64,000 nt of DNA from an uncultured Kordia sp. (GTDB lineage: Bacteria > Bacteroidota > Bacteroidia > Flavobacteriales > Flavobacteriaceae), in the NCBI RefSeq assembly GCF_947496985.1, contig NZ_CANMEZ010000005.1, positions 186,001 to 250,000 of the forward strand, given 5' to 3'. A program made the position numbers and the translations under genes. Within the stretch, counting starts at the first letter, position 1; each line of letters starts with the position of its first letter. The notes below the pieces were generated by a model. That model worked only from the letters and a program-made list of their open reading frames with translations, was not told the origin of the DNA and did no database searches. Below are positions 60,316 through 64,000 of the stretch, in pieces.

Positions 60316-60790
60316 GATATAAAATTTTAAAAGTTAATTAACTAAAAGTAAGAAATACTGACAGGAATTATTTACGGTAAAACCTTAATAAAATTAAAGC
60401 TGACTTTTTTTAACATTTAATTAGAATATAGGAGATTTACAATTTTTGTTAATGTTAAAATAGTATATTTCATGGTTCCTTTTTTTAACAAAATATTTAG
60501 AAAGTCTGTATGTGCTGTAATTATGGAGTGAAAATACAATGCAACAAATGTGTCATGGCTGCCTTTTTGTGTGAAATGCTACAATAATACAAGAAATGTA
60601 CACGCTAACTGCTTGAAAATTAAGGATGATTAAAATAAATGGACTTCTTTGTTTAGAATGTTATAAATGTAGCATATATCATAAAACATATGCAACTACA
60701 ACGTTGTAATTGTCGAAAAACGCATCAAAAGTTGCATCATATGCTTTATAATTCACATTAATTAATTAATATTTTTTTAACATTTGTGAA

Positions 60791-60889
60791 ATGCGAATTA
60801 AAAAATTTAAATGGAGAGTGCTAAATGAGTTAATTCTCATTGCTGCAATTATTGCACTGATAATTTTCCTCATAGTTTTCATTTTTTAA
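60791..60889 (+). CDS. Candidate 32-aa single-pass membrane microprotein
   Basis: ATG at 60791 to TAA at 60889: MRIKKFKWRVLNELILIAAIIALIIFLIVFIF; basic N-terminus plus one TM; not in the ORF track because of the size cutoff. Confidence 0.45.
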   Translation: MRIKKFKWRVLNELILIAAIIALIIFLIVFIF

Positions 60890-60931
60890 AAATTAATCAT
60901 TAAAACAAACTAACATTAAACCAATTTTTCT

Positions 60932-63900
60932 ATGAAGATTATACCGCTAAAAAAGTTTTTCTTTTTAATAGCCTTTCTCTATGGAAGCTTTTTACAAGCC
61001 CAAACAATCAAGGGAAAAGTAACAAGTGCTGATGTACCACTACTTGGTGCAACAGTTGTTGTAAAAGGAACCGATAATGGTACCTCTACTGACTTTGACG
61101 GTAACTACACACTTAAAAACGTAGCATCTGATGCCATATTAGTTGTAAGTTATGTAGGTTACGTAACCAAAGAAGTACCCGTAGCTGGGAAAGCTACAGT
61201 AAACATTACTTTAGAAGAAGATGCAGCAGCTCTTGATGAAGTAGTCGTTGTAGGATACGGAGCCAAAAAGAAAAGTTTAGTAACTGGTGCCATATCAAGT
61301 GTAAACAGTGAAGACATCAAAAGTGTATCCAATCAAAGAGTTGAACAAGCCTTACAAGGACGTACTTCGGGTGTTACTATTTCATCATCATCAGGTTCGC
61401 CAGGTTCAGGTGCTCGAATTAGAATTAGAGGTACAGGATCAAGTGGAACTTCTGAACCATTATTTATTGTTGATGGAATGAAAGTTTCAACAATTGATAA
61501 CATTCCTCCATCGGACATTGAAAACCTAGAAGTATTAAAAGATGCAGCTTCGGCAGCTATCTATGGTACAGAAGGCGCAAATGGTGTTATCATTATCACA
61601 ACAAAAAGTGGTAAAGGGAAAAAAATCAAAGTAAACTTCAATACGCAAGTAGGATTCCAAACACTTCAAAGTGATATTCAATTAATGAATGCAGCCCAGT
61701 TTGTAACTTATATGAATGAAGCTGGTGTAACTTCTGTAGTAAATAATGGAGTTGATACTAATTGGATAGATGAAGTATTTGATTCAGCTTTCATGCAACG
61801 TTATGATGTAAGTTTATCAGGAGAAGTAGCAGACATTTCATATTATTTTTCAGCGTCGCATACTGATCAAGATGGTATTGTTGCTAAGGAGAATTCTTCT
61901 TTTAAAAGAACATCAATTCGTTTAAACTTAAAAAGCGAAATTACAAATTGGTTTGAAGCAGGTGTAAGCGCCAACGCTTCATTTATAGATAAAGAAGGTG
62001 TACAGGAAAACAATGATACAAGAGGTGTAATACAAAATGCATTAGTGTTAGATCCATTAACACCAGTTACTTATGCTCCAGGTCAAGTGCCGCAAGAAGT
62101 AATTGATAGAGCTTCTGATAACGGTTTCCCAGATGTACCATTGCTAACAGATAGAAATGGAAATGTATATGGGTATCCAACGTATTCAACTGGAGAAACA
62201 TTAAATCCAGTTGCATATTCTAATGTAAACAGAACTTTAAACCAAAATAATCAATTCTTATCAACTATCTATGGTAAATTCAAAATCTTAGATGGATTAA
62301 GCTTTACAACTAGATTTGGATATGAATACAGAGATTTTGATAACAGAAATACAATCTTACCATACTTTGTAGCTTCAGAAGCACAAAATACAACCTACAC
62401 AATGTCTGAATCAAGAATTCGTTCAAAAAAGTGGTTATGGGAAAACTTTGCATCATACACAAGATCATTTGATAAGCATAACTTTACTGCATTAGCTGGA
62501 TATTCTGCTGAAGAAACTGAAATACCAACAATTTTATCAAGAAGTGGTTCTATAGGAATTCCTGATTTTACAGCTTTTGATTTAGACTTACCAGGGTTTA
62601 CAGTAGAAGATAGAACAGCAAACATCAATACATTTAGAGATAACTTAGTATCTATGTATGGTAGACTCTCATATGACTATGATGGAAAGTACTTATTTGA
62701 AGCATCTATAAGACGAGATCGTTCGGATAAATTCCCTACAGCAAATAAAGCAGGTACATTCTCAGCATTTTCTGGAGGTTGGATATTATCAAAAGAAGAT
62801 TTCTGGAATCCTGATTCATTTGTAAACTACTTTAAAGTAAGAGGAAGTTGGGGACAAAATGGTAACAAATCTAATTTATCTGGAAACTCTGATGTCATTA
62901 GCATCACAAGAAATATTAATGGACTTCCAATAGACTATTTAGGAGTTGGAGGAGCACAAATTACAGGATTTGCAAACTCTAACTTAGTTTGGGAAACATC
63001 TACTCAAACAAACTTTGGTATTGACTTTAGAGCATTGAAAAATAAATTACGTTTCTCAGTTGATTATTATAAGAAAACTACAGAAGACTTAATTGTATCT
63101 GATGGTAGCTTAATTACCCCAGGTTCTGCAGGATTTACATCAAATGAATTTAATGCAGGAACAATTGTAAATAAAGGTTTTGAATTTGAAGTAGGATACG
63201 CTAATAGAGATAACGAGTTCAAATATGAAATTAACGCAAACTTATCTACATTAGATAATGAAGTAACAGAAATATTATTCTTACCAGAAGGAACATCGTT
63301 AAGAGGAGCGGGAGCACCACAGAATGATGATGGAATTACAAGATTTACTGAAGGTTTACCAGCTTGGTATTTCTTTGGATACCAAACAAATGGAGTAGAC
63401 CCAGCAACAGGAGAACTTGTAAGAGTAGATACTGATGGTGATGGAAACGTTACAAATGCAGATAAAACATTCATCGGTTCACCACATCCAGATGTATTAT
63501 TTGGAGGAAACTTTAACTTCCAATACAAAGCATTTGATTTAAATATTCAATACCAAGGAAGTCTTGGGAACGAAATCTTTACTTCGTATCACCAACCTTC
63601 TAGACCTATCACTAACAAGCCAGTACATTTCTTTAATGATAGATGGCAAAACCCTGGTGATAATGCAACTTTCCCATCGTCAGCAACGATTACAGATTCG
63701 TATGATACTGACTTAATGGTAGAAGATGGTTCATATATGAGAATTAAGCAGATTCAATTAGGGTATACATTACCACAAAGGATATCTGAAAAATTACATT
63801 TAAATAATCTAAGATTATACGTATCTTTAGATGACTACTTAACATTTACTAAATACAGAGGATTAGATCCTGAAATTGGAAACTTTGGATTTAACGATAT

Positions 63901-63967
63901 CGGAGTAGATAGAGGTTATTATCCAACAGCCGCTAGAATGATCTTTGGGTTAGCTCTAGACTTTTAA
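60932..63967 (+). CDS. SusC/RagA family TonB-linked outer membrane protein
   Basis: Carboxypeptidase-like VKGTDNGTSTDFDGNYTLKNV; DEVVVVGYGAKKKSLVTGAISSV; RIRIRGTGSSGTSEPLFIVDGM; EVLKDAASAAIYGTEGANGVIIITTKSGK. Confidence 0.97.
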   Translation: MKIIPLKKFFFLIAFLYGSFLQAQTIKGKVTSADVPLLGATVVVKGTDNGTSTDFDGNYTLKNVASDAILVVSYVGYVTKEVPVAGKATVNITLEEDAAALDEVVVVGYGAKKKSLVTGAISSVNSEDIKSVSNQRVEQALQGRTSGVTISSSSGSPGSGARIRIRGTGSSGTSEPLFIVDGMKVSTIDNIPPSDIENLEVLKDAASAAIYGTEGANGVIIITTKSGKGKKIKVNFNTQVGFQTLQSDIQLMNAAQFVTYMNEAGVTSVVNNGVDTNWIDEVFDSAFMQRYDVSLSGEVADISYYFSASHTDQDGIVAKENSSFKRTSIRLNLKSEITNWFEAGVSANASFIDKEGVQENNDTRGVIQNALVLDPLTPVTYAPGQVPQEVIDRASDNGFPDVPLLTDRNGNVYGYPTYSTGETLNPVAYSNVNRTLNQNNQFLSTIYGKFKILDGLSFTTRFGYEYRDFDNRNTILPYFVASEAQNTTYTMSESRIRSKKWLWENFASYTRSFDKHNFTALAGYSAEETEIPTILSRSGSIGIPDFTAFDLDLPGFTVEDRTANINTFRDNLVSMYGRLSYDYDGKYLFEASIRRDRSDKFPTANKAGTFSAFSGGWILSKEDFWNPDSFVNYFKVRGSWGQNGNKSNLSGNSDVISITRNINGLPIDYLGVGGAQITGFANSNLVWETSTQTNFGIDFRALKNKLRFSVDYYKKTTEDLIVSDGSLITPGSAGFTSNEFNAGTIVNKGFEFEVGYANRDNEFKYEINANLSTLDNEVTEILFLPEGTSLRGAGAPQNDDGITRFTEGLPAWYFFGYQTNGVDPATGELVRVDTDGDGNVTNADKTFIGSPHPDVLFGGNFNFQYKAFDLNIQYQGSLGNEIFTSYHQPSRPITNKPVHFFNDRWQNPGDNATFPSSATITDSYDTDLMVEDGSYMRIKQIQLGYTLPQRISEKLHLNNLRLYVSLDDYLTFTKYRGLDPEIGNFGFNDIGVDRGYYPTAARMIFGLALDF

Positions 63968-64000
63968 CCAAAAAAACTTTTTTTGAAAAATGAAAAAAAA

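Noticed and set aside
63067-63528. 153-aa minus-strand ORF
   Set aside because: Antisense to the SusC-like gene; no recognisable domain.

Overview
The window looks like a low-GC Bacteroidota/Flavobacteriaceae chromosome segment (Bacteroidota TAnnTTTG -7 promoters, T9SS sorting domain, SusC-like receptors, GLPGLI protein). I cannot assign species without a search. Housekeeping genes include argS, ffh, folD, an HU-like gene and a PLP-dependent cystathionine beta-synthase-like gene. Surface and signalling modules include an ECF sigma/FecR/STN-TonB receptor system, a beta-propeller LytS-type kinase with a LytTR regulator, a TonB-receptor/GLPGLI pair, and at the right edge an MFS sugar porter, a hybrid two-component system and SusC (a truncated PUL). 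No rRNA, tRNA, CRISPR array or intact transposon was seen. The two most interesting signals are: (1) six scattered short genes for RiPP precursor-like peptides. They share a leader (MKK[KR]NLKSLxLNKKxISNL...GG), have divergent Cys/Thr/Ser-rich cores, and most share a 5'UTR motif; no modification enzyme is visible in the window. (2) A lone 857-aa SIR2-like predicted NADase gene, a candidate single-gene anti-phage effector with an unexplained C-terminal half, beside two of those precursors. Secondary signals are an orphan 359-aa protein with a possible nuclease-like QxK motif, a 132-nt hairpin element, palindromic repeat clusters, a 114-bp direct repeat, a nonsense-truncated four-helix-bundle gene, a 32-aa membrane microprotein upstream of susC, and a divergent gene pair with start codons 2 nt apart.
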